From Lachnospiraceae bacterium (GTDB lineage: Bacteria; Bacillota; Clostridia; Lachnospirales; Lachnospiraceae), in the NCBI GenBank assembly GCA_017460845.1, contig JAFUAE010000196.1, positions 1 through 55,413 on the forward strand: a stretch of 55,413 nt of DNA, given 5' to 3'. A model generated the notes under the pieces. The model had not been told where the DNA came from, did no database searches, and saw nothing but the letters and a program-made list of their open reading frames with translations. This document shows positions 1 to 8,673 of this stretch, piece by piece; the first letter of the stretch is position 1; every line of letters starts with the position of its first letter. Both the position numbers and the translations under genes were made by a program.

Positions 1-1
1 G

Positions 2-187
2 CAGAGAGCAATCGAGCGTGGTATGCAGCAGATGGGCCGCAAGAACATGGAAGCTTTCGGCTGCGTAGTATCTGATGTTGACCAGGCAGAGTGGATCGAG
101 GCTACAAAGTCAGTTTATGACGATGCATCTCTTGGCATCGATGCTGACCTTCTTGCTAAGATTCAGGCTGTTACCGGTGCAAACTAA
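2..187 (+). CDS. TRAP transporter substrate-binding protein, C-terminal end (DctP type)
   Basis: Partial gene: the window opens inside it and only the last 61 codons are present, ending in TAA. The tail reads as the amphipathic C-terminal helices usual in DctP-type periplasmic or lipoprotein receptors (an AIERGMQQMG segment, then a W-IEATKSVYDD helix). Identity rests mainly on context, because the next two genes encode the small and large TRAP membrane subunits in the common DctP-DctQ-DctM order. It would bind an organic acid outside the membrane. The ligand cannot be told from this piece. Confidence 0.75.
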   Translation, partial: QRAIERGMQQMGRKNMEAFGCVVSDVDQAEWIEATKSVYDDASLGIDADLLAKIQAVTGAN

Positions 188-230
188 TTCAGGTTTGTTC
201 AGTAACTAACTAATATTATGTAATCATTGA

Positions 231-270
231 CGTCCGGCCATCCGGCTCAAACAACCGGAGAGGCCGGACG
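231..270 (+). other. Intergenic hairpin between dctP-like and dctQ-like genes
   Basis: A 9-bp perfect stem, cgtccggcc (231-239) with ggccggacg (262-270), encloses a second 5-bp stem, tccgg (241-245) with ccgga (255-259). No U-run follows, so it does not look like a full terminator. It lies in the 193-bp gap after the receptor gene. A 3' stabilising hairpin or partial terminator that raises receptor mRNA over permease mRNA is plausible. Confidence 0.5.
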
Positions 271-380
271 CTCAATATGTAAACGATCGTTAATTTTCTG
301 TTAAGAAAAGCTTGCCAAAAGCGCGGCGTACGAAAAGGGTGGCCGCTGCTTGATTTTTCGAAAGGGGGTCCTCGTATTCT

Positions 381-857
381 ATGAAAGTGCTTGACGGCTT
401 CAAAAAGATCATAGAAGCAATCGTAGTGGTTATTTTCATTGCGATGGTCATCGTTATTTTCTTAGCTACATTCGGACGTTATACTGGTGTATTCTCAATT
501 CCCTGGAGTGAAGAGTTCGCAAGATACTGCATGGTGACCATGGTTTATATCGGTTCTATGCTTGCGGCTGCCAGGGGTGCACACTTCTGTGTTGAGCTCG
601 TTCCGATGCTCTTCCCGAAAAAAGTTGTCAATGTAATCTATTGCATCAATATCCTTGCGGTCTGCCTGTTCTCTCTGTTCATTGCAAAACAGGGCTGGGG
701 CATTTCCTCAAAGATGCTTAGTCAGGGTAAGTTATCGCCGATGCTGGAGCTTCCGCTCGGTGTCGTATATCTGGTTATTCCGATTGGTCTCATTCTGATG
801 GCGATTTACTATACAGTTTTCTATGTTGGAAAAATGAAAGAAAAGGAGGACAAATAA
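381..857 (+). CDS. TRAP transporter small permease subunit (DctQ type)
   Basis: 158 residues with about four hydrophobic segments (near 12-32, 47-67, 82-102 and 125-150), the size and topology of DctQ/TRAP small permeases. The segment IPWSEEFARYCMVTMVY is the typical W-EE-R motif of the family. With the large subunit it forms the membrane part of a sodium-driven organic acid importer fed by the upstream receptor. The stop codon directly abuts the start of the next gene. A G-rich site (AGGGGG, about 363-368) lies some 13 nt before ATG, slightly far for a ribosome binding site. Confidence 0.9.
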   Translation: MKVLDGFKKIIEAIVVVIFIAMVIVIFLATFGRYTGVFSIPWSEEFARYCMVTMVYIGSMLAAARGAHFCVELVPMLFPKKVVNVIYCINILAVCLFSLFIAKQGWGISSKMLSQGKLSPMLELPLGVVYLVIPIGLILMAIYYTVFYVGKMKEKEDK

Positions 858-2132
858 ATGTTAATCGGATTACTTTTTGGTTCTCTTTTTCTGCTGCTCT
901 TCCTTGGCGTACCGATCGGCACCAGCCTTGGTATCTCTGCAGCAATTACGATGTATCTGACCGGCAACCTGCAGTATCTTAACGCAGTTGTTACCCGTCT
1001 TTTCACTCAGGTCGACAACTTCGTCCTGATGGCAGTTCCGTTCTTCATCCTTGCCGGCAACATCATGGCAGAGGGTGGTATTTCCAAGAGACTGATCGCG
1101 TTCTTTGAGCTGCTTCTGAAGCACGTTCCCGGACGTCTTGCAGTTATCTCCGTCGTAGCATCCGCATTCTTCGGTGCGATCTCCGGATCCAACCCGGCAA
1201 CGGTTGCGGCTATCGGCGGCATCACAGCTCCGCGTATGCTGGAGAAAGGCTATCCGACAGATAAGGTCGCAGCGATTGCAGCTTCCGCCGGCACCCTGGG
1301 CGTCGTTATCCCGCCGTCCATCCCGATGGTTACCTATGCGGTCACAGCTGACCAGTCCATCATTTCCATGTTCAAGGCAGGATGGATCCCGGGTATTGCA
1401 CTTGCTCTTGCACTGAGTATTACAAACATTATTACCTGCCATCAGTATGACTCGATCGACAGGACCAAGTATACCGCACATGATTATCTGGTTCGTTTCA
1501 AGGATGCCATCCTTGCACTCATGATGCCGGTCATCATCCTCGGCGGTATCTATGCAGGTATCTTCACTCCGACAGAGTCTGCATCCGTTGCTTGTATCTA
1601 CGCTCTGATCGTATCCGCAGTCGTTTATCACGAGCTGAGCTTCAAGATCCTTTACAAGATCTTCCTGGATTCCGCGATCAGTGCTGCATGCGTACTTTTC
1701 GTCGTTGCAATGTCTGCTCCGGTCGCATGGTTCATGACCTCTGAGGACGTTCCGGCTACCATCTGTAACGCAGCGCTTGCACTCTTCAGCAACAGATTCG
1801 TCATGCTGCTTGTCATCAACATCATTCTTCTGTTCCTGGGATGCTTCCTGGAGACACAGTCGATCATCCTGCTGGTGACCCCGATCCTGCTTCCGCTCTG
1901 CAGCTTCCTTGGCCTCAGCCCGGTTGCACTCGGTCTTATCATCATCGTCAATACTTCTATCGGTATGATCACACCGCCTATGGCAGTTAACCTTTTCGTT
2001 GCTGCAGGTATTACAAAGTGTACGATCGGTGCCGTATCCAAGAAGATCGTTCTGTATCTTCTGGTCGAGTTTGGCGTACTTCTTCTGTACACCTATCTGC
2101 CGGTTATCTTTAACCTGCCGGTTGGTGCATAA
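858..2132 (+). CDS. TRAP transporter large permease subunit (DctM type)
   Basis: 424 residues, hydrophobic throughout, with about 11-12 membrane helices. It has the family hallmarks FLGVPIG near the N-terminus, a small-residue-rich ISGSNPATVAAIG loop around 110, and NTSIGMITPPMAVNLF near residue 370. Length matches DctM. It is the transport subunit that works with DctQ and the receptor. ATG follows the dctQ stop immediately, with the ribosome binding site AAGGAGG inside the end of dctQ, so the two are translationally coupled. A strong terminator follows. Substrate unknown; DctPQM families import C4-dicarboxylates, sialic acids, sugar acids and others. Confidence 0.93.
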   Translation: MLIGLLFGSLFLLLFLGVPIGTSLGISAAITMYLTGNLQYLNAVVTRLFTQVDNFVLMAVPFFILAGNIMAEGGISKRLIAFFELLLKHVPGRLAVISVVASAFFGAISGSNPATVAAIGGITAPRMLEKGYPTDKVAAIAASAGTLGVVIPPSIPMVTYAVTADQSIISMFKAGWIPGIALALALSITNIITCHQYDSIDRTKYTAHDYLVRFKDAILALMMPVIILGGIYAGIFTPTESASVACIYALIVSAVVYHELSFKILYKIFLDSAISAACVLFVVAMSAPVAWFMTSEDVPATICNAALALFSNRFVMLLVINIILLFLGCFLETQSIILLVTPILLPLCSFLGLSPVALGLIIIVNTSIGMITPPMAVNLFVAAGITKCTIGAVSKKIVLYLLVEFGVLLLYTYLPVIFNLPVGA

Positions 2133-2156
2133 GAATCATAAAATAACAATCATGAT

Positions 2157-2189
2157 CCCGCCCGGTCATCCGGGCGGGGTTTTTGTTTT
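2157..2189 (+). terminator. Rho-independent terminator after the TRAP operon
   Basis: Perfect 9-bp GC stem cccgcccgg / ccgggcggg with a 4-nt loop (tcat), followed by GTTTTTGTTTTT. It ends the dctQM transcript. Confidence 0.93.
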
Positions 2190-2274
2190 TCCAGGCTCTT
2201 TGTGAAAATTGACGTTCAGGCAAGAGAAAAACAGTTCATATTTTATAAATATCACAGCCCTTCTGTAATAAGTA

Positions 2275-2303
2275 TTTCAACAGAAAAGAAATTTTGATAT
2301 ACT
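2275..2303 (+). promoter_or_regulatory. Probable sigma-A promoter of fhs
   Basis: The -10 is TATACT (2298-2303), preceded by an extended TG at 2295-2296. A weak -35, TTTCAA (2275-2280), lies 17 nt upstream. The predicted start near 2310 gives a leader of about 115 nt that contains three hairpins. Confidence 0.6.
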
Positions 2304-2311
2304 ATTAAAGA

Positions 2312-2382
2312 AGACTGCGCAGCAGTCTGAAAATGGCAACTGGCGGCATTTAACTACGATGCCGCAGCGTTTGGGAAACGCT
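2312..2382 (+). promoter_or_regulatory. Three tandem hairpins in the fhs 5' leader
   Basis: Three perfect 7-bp stems sit head to tail: agactgc/gcagtct (2312-2328, loop gca), gcggcat/atgccgc (2343-2365, 9-nt loop) and agcgttt/aaacgct (2366-2382, loop ggg). The second and third abut with no spacer, which would allow coaxial stacking. They occupy most of the leader between promoter and start. I do not recognise a known riboswitch; a regulatory RNA is inferred from structure and position only. Confidence 0.45.
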
Positions 2383-2424
2383 GAAAACAACTATATTTTT
2401 TGAGGAAAGGATGGAACTACTACA

Positions 2425-4101
2425 ATGGGCTTCAAATCTGACATCGAAATCGCACAGGAGAATACTCCGTTAAAGATTACAGAAATCGCTGCAAAGTGCG
2501 GTATCGATGAGAAATACATTGAACAGTACGGCAATTACAAGGCTAAGATCGACTACAATTATCTGAAGGATCATGCAGATAAGCCGGACGGAAAGCTGAT
2601 TCTTGTGACAGCAATCACTCCGACACCTGCAGGTGAGGGAAAGACCACCACATCAGTCGGCCTTACCGATGGTCTTCGTGCAATCGGAAAGAATGCAGTC
2701 GTAGCTCTTCGTGAGCCGTCACTCGGCCCGGTATTCGGCGTTAAGGGCGGCGCAGCAGGCGGCGGATATGCACAGGTAGTTCCGATGGAAGATATCAACC
2801 TTCACTTCACCGGTGACTTCCATGCAATCGGAGCAGCAAACAACCTTCTTGCAGCAATGCTTGACAACCACATCCAGCAGGGCAATGCTCTCGGCATCGA
2901 TGTAAAGCAGATCACCTGGAAGAGAGCTGTCGACATGAACGACCGTCAGCTCAGACATATCGTTAACGGTCTCGGCGGCAAGGCACAGGGCGTTCCGCGT
3001 GAGGACGGCTTCGATATCACTGTTGCATCCGAGGTTATGGCGGTTCTCTGCCTTGCATCAGACATCAATGATCTGAAGGCTCGTCTTGGACGCATGATCG
3101 TTGCTTATACCTACAGCGGTGAGCCGGTTACGGCACACGACCTGAAGGCTGAAGGCGCTATGGCTGCACTTCTGAAGGATGCTCTGAAGCCGAACCTGGT
3201 TCAGACCCTTGAGCATACACCGGCATTTATTCACGGCGGCCCGTTCGCAAATATTGCGCATGGCTGCAACTCCGTGACAGCTACCCGTATGGCTCTTAAG
3301 ATCGGTGATTATGTTGTTACCGAGGCAGGATTCGCTGCAGACCTCGGCGCTGAGAAGTTTATCGACATCAAGTGCCGTATGGCAGGACTTCATCCGTCAG
3401 CAGTCGTTATCGTTGCAACAGTCAGAGCACTCAAGTATCACGGCGGCGTAGCAAAGCCGGATCTTAATAATGAGAATCTGGAAGCACTTGAGAAGGGTCT
3501 TCCGAACCTGCTTCAGCACGTATCCAATGTCAAGAATGTCTTTGGTCTTCCGTGCGTCGTAGCAATCAATGCATTCCCGACCGACACCAAGGCAGAGCTT
3601 GACATGGTAGAGGCAAAGTGCAAAGAGCTTGGCGTCAATGTTGCACTGAGCGAAGTCTGGGCAAAGGGCGGCGAAGGCGGCAAGGCTCTTGCAGAGGAAG
3701 TCGTACGTCTTTGCGAGGAGCCGAATTCCTTCAAGCAGAGCTATGAGCTGGATACCACCATCATGGAGAAGCTTGAGACGATCACCAAGAAGATCTATCA
3801 TGCTGACGGCGTTGTTCTGACAGACAATGCAAAGAAGCAGCTGGCTCAGCTGGAAGCACTCGGATTCGGCAACCTTCCGATCTGCATGGCTAAGACTCAG
3901 TACTCCTTCTCTGACGATCCGAAGAAGCTTGGCGCTCCGAGCGGATTCACAGTAACTGTACGCAACCTGAAGGTTTCTGCAGGCGCAGGCTTTATTGTTG
4001 CTCTGACCGGCGACATTATGACTATGCCTGGTCTTCCGAAGGTTCCGGCAGCTGAAAAGATCGACGTTGATGAGACCGGAAAGATCTCCGGACTGTTCTG
4101 A
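2425..4101 (+). CDS. fhs: Formate--tetrahydrofolate ligase
   Basis: 558 residues, the usual length of FTHFS. It joins formate to tetrahydrofolate with ATP to make 10-formyl-THF, the entry of formate into one-carbon metabolism. The N-terminal KSDIEIAQ start, the P-loop TPAGEGKTT (about 67-75), [22 protein letters not shown] and the [14 protein letters not shown] segment are all family hallmarks. The ribosome binding site AGGAAAGG (2403-2410) is 14 nt from ATG 2425. An out-of-frame ATG at 2411 touches it and is not used by this frame. It opens the fhs-fchA-folD-folC block, acetogen-like in arrangement, though no Wood-Ljungdahl genes are seen here. Confidence 0.98.
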   Translation: MGFKSDIEIAQENTPLKITEIAAKCGIDEKYIEQYGNYKAKIDYNYLKDHADKPDGKLILVTAITPTPAGEGKTTTSVGLTDGLRAIGKNAVVALREPSLGPVFGVKGGAAGGGYAQVVPMEDINLHFTGDFHAIGAANNLLAAMLDNHIQQGNALGIDVKQITWKRAVDMNDRQLRHIVNGLGGKAQGVPREDGFDITVASEVMAVLCLASDINDLKARLGRMIVAYTYSGEPVTAHDLKAEGAMAALLKDALKPNLVQTLEHTPAFIHGGPFANIAHGCNSVTATRMALKIGDYVVTEAGFAADLGAEKFIDIKCRMAGLHPSAVVIVATVRALKYHGGVAKPDLNNENLEALEKGLPNLLQHVSNVKNVFGLPCVVAINAFPTDTKAELDMVEAKCKELGVNVALSEVWAKGGEGGKALAEEVVRLCEEPNSFKQSYELDTTIMEKLETITKKIYHADGVVLTDNAKKQLAQLEALGFGNLPICMAKTQYSFSDDPKKLGAPSGFTVTVRNLKVSAGAGFIVALTGDIMTMPGLPKVPAAEKIDVDETGKISGLF

Positions 4102-4144
4102 TCTACGTTGTTTGGCGGCGCAGATTAATATTTGATGACAAAGT

Positions 4145-4180
4145 GCCCGCATAACAATTGCTTATGCGGGCGCTTTCCTG
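4145..4180 (+). terminator. Hairpin between fhs and fchA, possible partial terminator
   Basis: Perfect 10-bp stem gcccgcataa / ttatgcgggc (4145-4154 with 4162-4171), followed by GCTTTCCTG, a poor U-run. It may terminate only part of the transcripts so that fhs is made in excess over fchA and folD. Confidence 0.55.
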
Positions 4181-4206
4181 TATAAATAGCGAAGGAGATG
4201 ATTCCA

Positions 4207-4842
4207 GTGAATGACAGAATGACACAGAAAAGCTGTGAGGAATTTGTAAAGGTCCTTTCCACCAAGGAACCGGTACCGGGCGGCGGCGGAGCTGCGGCTC
4301 TCACCGGTGCGATCGGCGTTGCGCTTGGCAACATGGTCGGCAGCCTGACCGTAGGCAAAAAGAAATATGCAGACGTAGAGGGCGAGATCCTGGAGCTTAA
4401 GGCAAAGTCGGACGTCCTGCAGGAGAAGCTTCTTGCAATGGTTGAAAAGGATGCAGAGGTATTTGAACCTCTTTCCAAAGCATACGGACTCCCCTCCGGG
4501 ACAGAAGAAGAGAAAGCCGAGAAGGCAAGAGTCATGGAGATCGTGCTGAAGGATGCATCTGATGTTCCGGTGCAGATCATGGAGCTTGTGATGGAAGCGC
4601 TTGATCTTGTTGAGCGTTTCTCCCAGATAGGTTCCAGACTTGCAATCAGTGACGCCGGATGCGCAGCGGCCTGCTGCAGGGCAGCGCTGAATGCGGCCAG
4701 CCTGAATGTATTCATCAATACAAAATCAATGAAAAACCGTGAGTATGCAGAACAGCTGAATGCTCATACGGAAGATATGCTCAAAGCCGGCAGCGAAAAG
4801 GCGGATGCCATCTTTGCCGCGGTCAAGGGCGGATTAAGATAA
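4207..4842 (+). CDS. fchA: Methenyltetrahydrofolate cyclohydrolase, FTCD-C/FchA family
   Basis: About 211 residues of the formiminotransferase-cyclodeaminase C-terminal family. The PVPGGGGAAALTGAIGVALGNMV segment near the N-terminus and the alternating helical remainder are typical of FchA. It interconverts 10-formyl-THF and 5,10-methenyl-THF, the step between Fhs and FolD. Start: AAGGAG (4192-4197) touches the in-frame ATG at 4198, which leaves no spacer. GTG 4207, 9 nt downstream, fits better, and ATG 4219 is a further option. FolD 13 nt downstream seems to lack cyclohydrolase residues, so this gene may be the only source of that activity in the operon. Confidence 0.9.
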   Translation: MNDRMTQKSCEEFVKVLSTKEPVPGGGGAAALTGAIGVALGNMVGSLTVGKKKYADVEGEILELKAKSDVLQEKLLAMVEKDAEVFEPLSKAYGLPSGTEEEKAEKARVMEIVLKDASDVPVQIMELVMEALDLVERFSQIGSRLAISDAGCAAACCRAALNAASLNVFINTKSMKNREYAEQLNAHTEDMLKAGSEKADAIFAAVKGGLR

Positions 4843-4855
4843 GGGAGGATCATTC

Positions 4856-5707
4856 ATGGCAACATTATTAAAAGGTGCTGAGGCTGCAAAGGCCCTGACG
4901 GAAAAGCTTGCCGCAAAGGCGGAGGAACTTAAAGGAAAGGGTGTAAATCCCTGCCTCGCAATCGTACGTGTAGGCGAGCGCGATGATGATCTTTCCTACG
5001 AGCGGGGCGCTATGAAGCGCTGCGAAAAGGTCGGCATCGCTGTGAAAAATGTCGTGCTTCCTCTGGATGTGACCCAGGAGGCACTGATCGCCGAAATCGA
5101 GAAGATCAACCGGGACAGCAGCATTCACGGCGTGCTTCTGTTCCGTCCGCTTCCGAAGCATATCAATGACGAAGCAGTCCGCAAGTCACTGGATCCGGCC
5201 AAGGATATGGACGGCATTACGGACGGTTCTCTCGGAGCTGTCTATGCCGGCACGAAGGACGGATATGCACCGTGTACTGCAGCCTCCTGCGTGGAGATCC
5301 TCAAGCATTATGAGATCCCGATCTCCGGAAAGAGAGTTGTTGTGATCGGCAGAAGCCTTGTGATCGGAAAACCGGTCTCCATGCTGCTTCTTGCAGAAAA
5401 TGCAACCGTAACCATCTGCCACAGCCGCAGCCAGAATCTTGCGGAGATCTGCCGCCAGGCTGACATCCTTGTAGTTGCTGCAGGCAAGGCAGGCATGGTG
5501 ACAAAAGATTTTGTCAGCCCGGGACAGACCGTGCTGGATGTCGGCATTCATGTGGATGCCGAAGGCAATATGTGCGGAGATACCGTATTTGCAGAGGTGG
5601 AGCCGATCGTAGATAAAATCACGCCGGTTCCGGGCGGTGTAGGCTCCTGCACAACGGCGATCCTTGCGAGCCATGTGATCGACGCGGCGGAGAAAACACT
5701 GAAATAA
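4856..5707 (+). CDS. folD: Methylenetetrahydrofolate dehydrogenase FolD, cyclohydrolase residues apparently lost
   Basis: 283 residues, full FolD length, with the Rossmann part (VVVIGRSLVIGKPVSMLLL, about 164-182) and the C-terminal ITPVPGGVGSCT signature. It oxidises or reduces methylene/methenyl-THF. Aligned by eye without gaps to E. coli FolD, the conserved Tyr is Tyr48, but the catalytic Lys of the YxxxK motif is Ala52. The conserved Gln of the GxxVQLPLP motif is Phe96 (GVLLFRPLP). The KDMDG aspartates remain. The protein is therefore probably dehydrogenase-only, which fits with fchA directly upstream. Start ATG 4856 follows GGGAGG at 4842-4847. Confidence 0.95.
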   Translation: MATLLKGAEAAKALTEKLAAKAEELKGKGVNPCLAIVRVGERDDDLSYERGAMKRCEKVGIAVKNVVLPLDVTQEALIAEIEKINRDSSIHGVLLFRPLPKHINDEAVRKSLDPAKDMDGITDGSLGAVYAGTKDGYAPCTAASCVEILKHYEIPISGKRVVVIGRSLVIGKPVSMLLLAENATVTICHSRSQNLAEICRQADILVVAAGKAGMVTKDFVSPGQTVLDVGIHVDAEGNMCGDTVFAEVEPIVDKITPVPGGVGSCTTAILASHVIDAAEKTLK

Positions 5708-5733
5708 TTCAGAAACATTATTGAAAAACAGGG

Positions 5734-5805
5734 AAAAGGAATCGCATTCCGGGGACTGACCGGCAGATATTTTTACCGGGCGGCCGGGAATGCAGTTCCT
5801 TTTCT
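5734..5805 (+). terminator. Long interrupted hairpin after folD
   Basis: aaaaggaa and gcattcc (5734-5750) pair with ggaatgc and ttcctttt (about 5787-5803), with a 2-nt internal loop and a large GC-rich apical part. A TTTTCTT stretch follows. It is a probable terminator or attenuator before folC. Confidence 0.55.
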
Positions 5806-5833
5806 TCTGCGGTTTGAGAAGAAGATTATTACG

Positions 5834-7123
5834 ATGACAGTACAGGAAGCAATCGATTATATAAATGACTTTACCTGGAGCACATCCAGACTCGGCCTGG
5901 ACCGGACGAGGGAGCTTCTGGAAAGGCTTGGAAATCCACAGAAAAAGCTCAGATTCGTACATGTTGCGGGCACCAACGGAAAGGGCAGCACCTGTGCAAT
6001 GCTGGAATGCGTCCTGCGGCATGCGGGATACCGTACGGGCTTCTATCCTTCTCCGTTTATCGAGGATTTCAGGGAAAGGATACAGGTAAACGGGGAATAT
6101 ATTACAGAAGAGGCGCTTGCCGGCATCACGGAGCGGGTAAGACTTGCAGCCGATGCCATGGAAGACCATCCGAGCCAGTTCGAGCTGATCACGGCGATCG
6201 GCATGCTGTATTTCGAGCAGCTGCATTGTGACCTTGTAGTACTGGAGGTCGGCATGGGAGGCGCCCTGGATTCGACCAATATCATTGATCCGCCCGAGGC
6301 GGCTGTTATTACCAATATCGGACTTGACCATACGGAGTATCTCGGAGATACGATTGAAAAAATCGCAAAAACCAAGGCGGGAATTATCAAGCCCGGCTGC
6401 CGGGCTGTCAGCTACCATCAGGTGCCTTCTGTCGCGGAGGTCCTGAAGGAGGACTGCGCATCCAAGGGCGTACCGCTCAGATTTGCCGGAGAATGTCAGG
6501 AACTCAGCCACAGCCTGAAGGGGCAGACCTTCCTCTATGGCGGGAAGCAGTATGAGCTTTCCCTGCTCGGAAGACATCAGCTTAAGAATGCGGCTGTTGT
6601 GCTTGAGACGATCGAAACGCTGAGGGAAGCGGGCTATCAGATCCCTTACGAGGCAGTCTGCGAAGGCCTGCGCAGGGTACGCTGGCCTGCAAGATTTGAA
6701 GTGCTCAGCGAGGACCCGCTCTTCATCCTGGACGGAGGCCATAATCCGCAGTGTGCGGAAGCGCTGATCGAAAGCGTACGGGATTATGCGGCGGATCCTG
6801 ATCAGGGACAGAAGGTCACCTTCCTGATCGGCATGCTGGCGGATAAGGACTATGAGACGACGCTCCGGCTGATCAGGCCCTTCGGCGGCTGCTATGTCTG
6901 CATCACGCCGGACAGTTCGCGGGCTCTTCCTGCGGTCAGGCTGGCGGAAACGATCGAAAAGATGTATGAGGATGACGGGGAAATGATCCCGGTGACCTGG
7001 AGGGATGATCTTGCGGAAGCCATCCGGGCTGCTGTTGAAAGCGGTCTGCCCGTGATCGCATTCGGATCCCTTTATTCGGCAGGCCGGATCAGAAAGCTGT
7101 ATCGGGAAATGACATTTGCGTGA
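5834..7123 (+). CDS. folC: Folylpolyglutamate synthase / dihydrofolate synthase
   Basis: 429 residues of the Mur-ligase-like FolC family. It adds glutamates to folates and, in bifunctional members, makes dihydrofolate from dihydropteroate. Visible hallmarks are the P-loop AGTNGKGSTCAM near 45-56, the SPFIEDFRERIQVNG segment, GMGGALDSTN near 140, the DHTEYLG motif and LDGGHNPQCAEAL in the C-terminal domain. It follows fhs, fchA and folD on the same strand, so it would trap the folate pool these enzymes use. Its stop at 7121-7123 lies 10 nt before the next start. Confidence 0.95.
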   Translation: MTVQEAIDYINDFTWSTSRLGLDRTRELLERLGNPQKKLRFVHVAGTNGKGSTCAMLECVLRHAGYRTGFYPSPFIEDFRERIQVNGEYITEEALAGITERVRLAADAMEDHPSQFELITAIGMLYFEQLHCDLVVLEVGMGGALDSTNIIDPPEAAVITNIGLDHTEYLGDTIEKIAKTKAGIIKPGCRAVSYHQVPSVAEVLKEDCASKGVPLRFAGECQELSHSLKGQTFLYGGKQYELSLLGRHQLKNAAVVLETIETLREAGYQIPYEAVCEGLRRVRWPARFEVLSEDPLFILDGGHNPQCAEALIESVRDYAADPDQGQKVTFLIGMLADKDYETTLRLIRPFGGCYVCITPDSSRALPAVRLAETIEKMYEDDGEMIPVTWRDDLAEAIRAAVESGLPVIAFGSLYSAGRIRKLYREMTFA

Positions 7124-7133
7124 GGAAAAGGTT

Positions 7134-8534
7134 ATGTTATTCAGATCCTTTATGACAGATTATGAAGAAAACCCCGGAAGGATCGTCTGGGGCATCCTTT
7201 GCAGCTTTACGACTGCATTTTTTGCGGGAGCTCTGGCTGCCGGAATATACACGGGACAGCTGGAACAGATCATTCCGGGCTTCCTGACTATCTGCTCCAG
7301 GCCGTCCCAGTTTACAATGGACTATTTTGAACTGGGGACTCTGGGCGGTGCGTTTCTGAATACGGCGATGGTCGCGCTGGCATGCGTTCTGATGCTGAAG
7401 GTAAGCCAGGCGAAATGCAACGGCCTTACGGTTGCGGCATACTGGCTGACGGTCGGATTTGCCACCTTCGGCATGACCTTTACCAATATCTGGCCATTCT
7501 TCTTCGGAACGTGGATCTACTCTAAAATCAAAAAAGTAAAATTCAGTACAGTTGCAAATCTGGCGATGTTTTCCACTGCACTGGCTCCCTTTGCAAGCGA
7601 GCTGATGGTGCGCTATCCGGGGCTGGAGGCTCACGGCTTTACTGTGGCAGGAGTGCTCGGCGCGATACTGCTCGGCATATTTGTCGGCTGTGTAATGCCG
7701 CCGCTGATCGCGCATATCCCGACCTTCCATCTTGGATTTGATCTGTACAGCGCCGGTCCTGCAGCCGGTTTCCTGGCGTTCCTGCTGTACTGTGTCCTGT
7801 ACCGCTCCCCGGGGATCGAGGTTCCGACTAATACACATCTGGGAGAGGGATACAAGGCCTTTGTAAATGTTTTCTTTTTCCTGGTTTTTGCGCTGTGCAT
7901 TTTCACCGGCATCTCAATGGATAAAGGCAGCCTCCGCAGATATACAAAGCTTCTTAAGCATCACGGACATAAGACGGATTTTACGACGGAGTTCGGCATT
8001 CCGGTCACCCTGATCAATATGGGCATGTACGGATTCTTTATTCTGCTCTATTACAATGCAGTGCACGGATTTGTATTCGCGGACGGGGCAGTGACATTTA
8101 CCGCGGCAAAATTTACAGGTGCCACCATGGGCGCGATCATGTGCATGTTTGCGTTTGTCGCGCAGGGAGCCCAGCCGGCTACGGTATTCCCGGTCGCGGT
8201 CGGGTATGCACTTGCTTCCCTTCTTCCGTTCGGTGCGGCTTATTTCGGCCTTGTGGAGACGCAGAACTGGAATCTCTGCACACAGGCGATCCTGGTAGGA
8301 ATGTGCTTCGCAAGCGGCCTTGCCCCGATCTCCGGAAAGTACGGCTTTTTTGCAGGTGTGGCGGCAGGCGCGATCCATGCGACGCTTGTCATGAGTGTTC
8401 CTTTGTGGCATGGCGGCTTCTGCCTGTACAACGGCGGCTTTACGGACGGTGTGGTCGCTTTCCTGCTGGTTCCGGTACTCGACAGATTCTACGGGACCTA
8501 TGAGGAGCGCATGGAAAAGAGAAAAGCGGGCTGA
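7134..8534 (+). CDS. DUF1576-type multi-pass membrane protein
   Basis: About 466 residues with at least ten hydrophobic segments spread over the whole length. The sequence resembles the DUF1576 membrane proteins common in Clostridia, and no function is known to me. ATG 7134 is chosen because AGGAAAAGG (7123-7130) lies just upstream; a TTG at 7116 inside folC would give six extra residues. The 10-nt gap to folC suggests co-transcription. A folate or one-carbon transport role is a guess from position only. The region SAGPAAGFLAFLLY and the later GAQPATVFPVAVGYALAS look like internally similar membrane motifs. Confidence 0.75.
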   Translation: MLFRSFMTDYEENPGRIVWGILCSFTTAFFAGALAAGIYTGQLEQIIPGFLTICSRPSQFTMDYFELGTLGGAFLNTAMVALACVLMLKVSQAKCNGLTVAAYWLTVGFATFGMTFTNIWPFFFGTWIYSKIKKVKFSTVANLAMFSTALAPFASELMVRYPGLEAHGFTVAGVLGAILLGIFVGCVMPPLIAHIPTFHLGFDLYSAGPAAGFLAFLLYCVLYRSPGIEVPTNTHLGEGYKAFVNVFFFLVFALCIFTGISMDKGSLRRYTKLLKHHGHKTDFTTEFGIPVTLINMGMYGFFILLYYNAVHGFVFADGAVTFTAAKFTGATMGAIMCMFAFVAQGAQPATVFPVAVGYALASLLPFGAAYFGLVETQNWNLCTQAILVGMCFASGLAPISGKYGFFAGVAAGAIHATLVMSVPLWHGGFCLYNGGFTDGVVAFLLVPVLDRFYGTYEERMEKRKAG

Positions 8535-8613
8535 TGCTCCGGAGCTTTACACCCTGACGGTCCGGGCGTGAAACTTCGGAGCAGCAGCCGGGCATCCATC
8601 ATGCATAATTTAC

Positions 8614-8642
8614 TTGACGCCGGCCTCAGGTCATGCTATATT
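8614..8642 (+). promoter_or_regulatory. Promoter of the rpmG-secE-nusG transcript
   Basis: TTGACG (8614-8619), a 17-nt spacer and TATATT (8637-8642). Start expected near 8649, immediately before a terminator-like hairpin. Confidence 0.8.
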
Positions 8643-8650
8643 ACAAGAAC

Positions 8651-8673
8651 AAAAAGGGGAGACCCCTTTTTTT
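8651..8673 (+). terminator. Terminator-like hairpin in the rpmG leader
   Basis: aaaagggg / cccctttt stem with a 3-nt loop, ending in a seven-T run, placed within about 10 nt of the predicted start of transcription. A second small stem, ttgcgc / gcgcaa, follows near 8675-8695. It may be an attenuator that sets the level of rpmG-secE-nusG mRNA. Confidence 0.6.

Noticed and set aside
2310..2424. Tetrahydrofolate riboswitch before fhs
   Set aside because: The conserved bases of that riboswitch as I know them are absent; only unnamed hairpins are supported.
5186..6742. Long minus-strand open frame of 518 codons across folD and folC
   Set aside because: It is antisense to two clear genes, rich in Cys/His/Arg as shadow frames are, and has no family motif.
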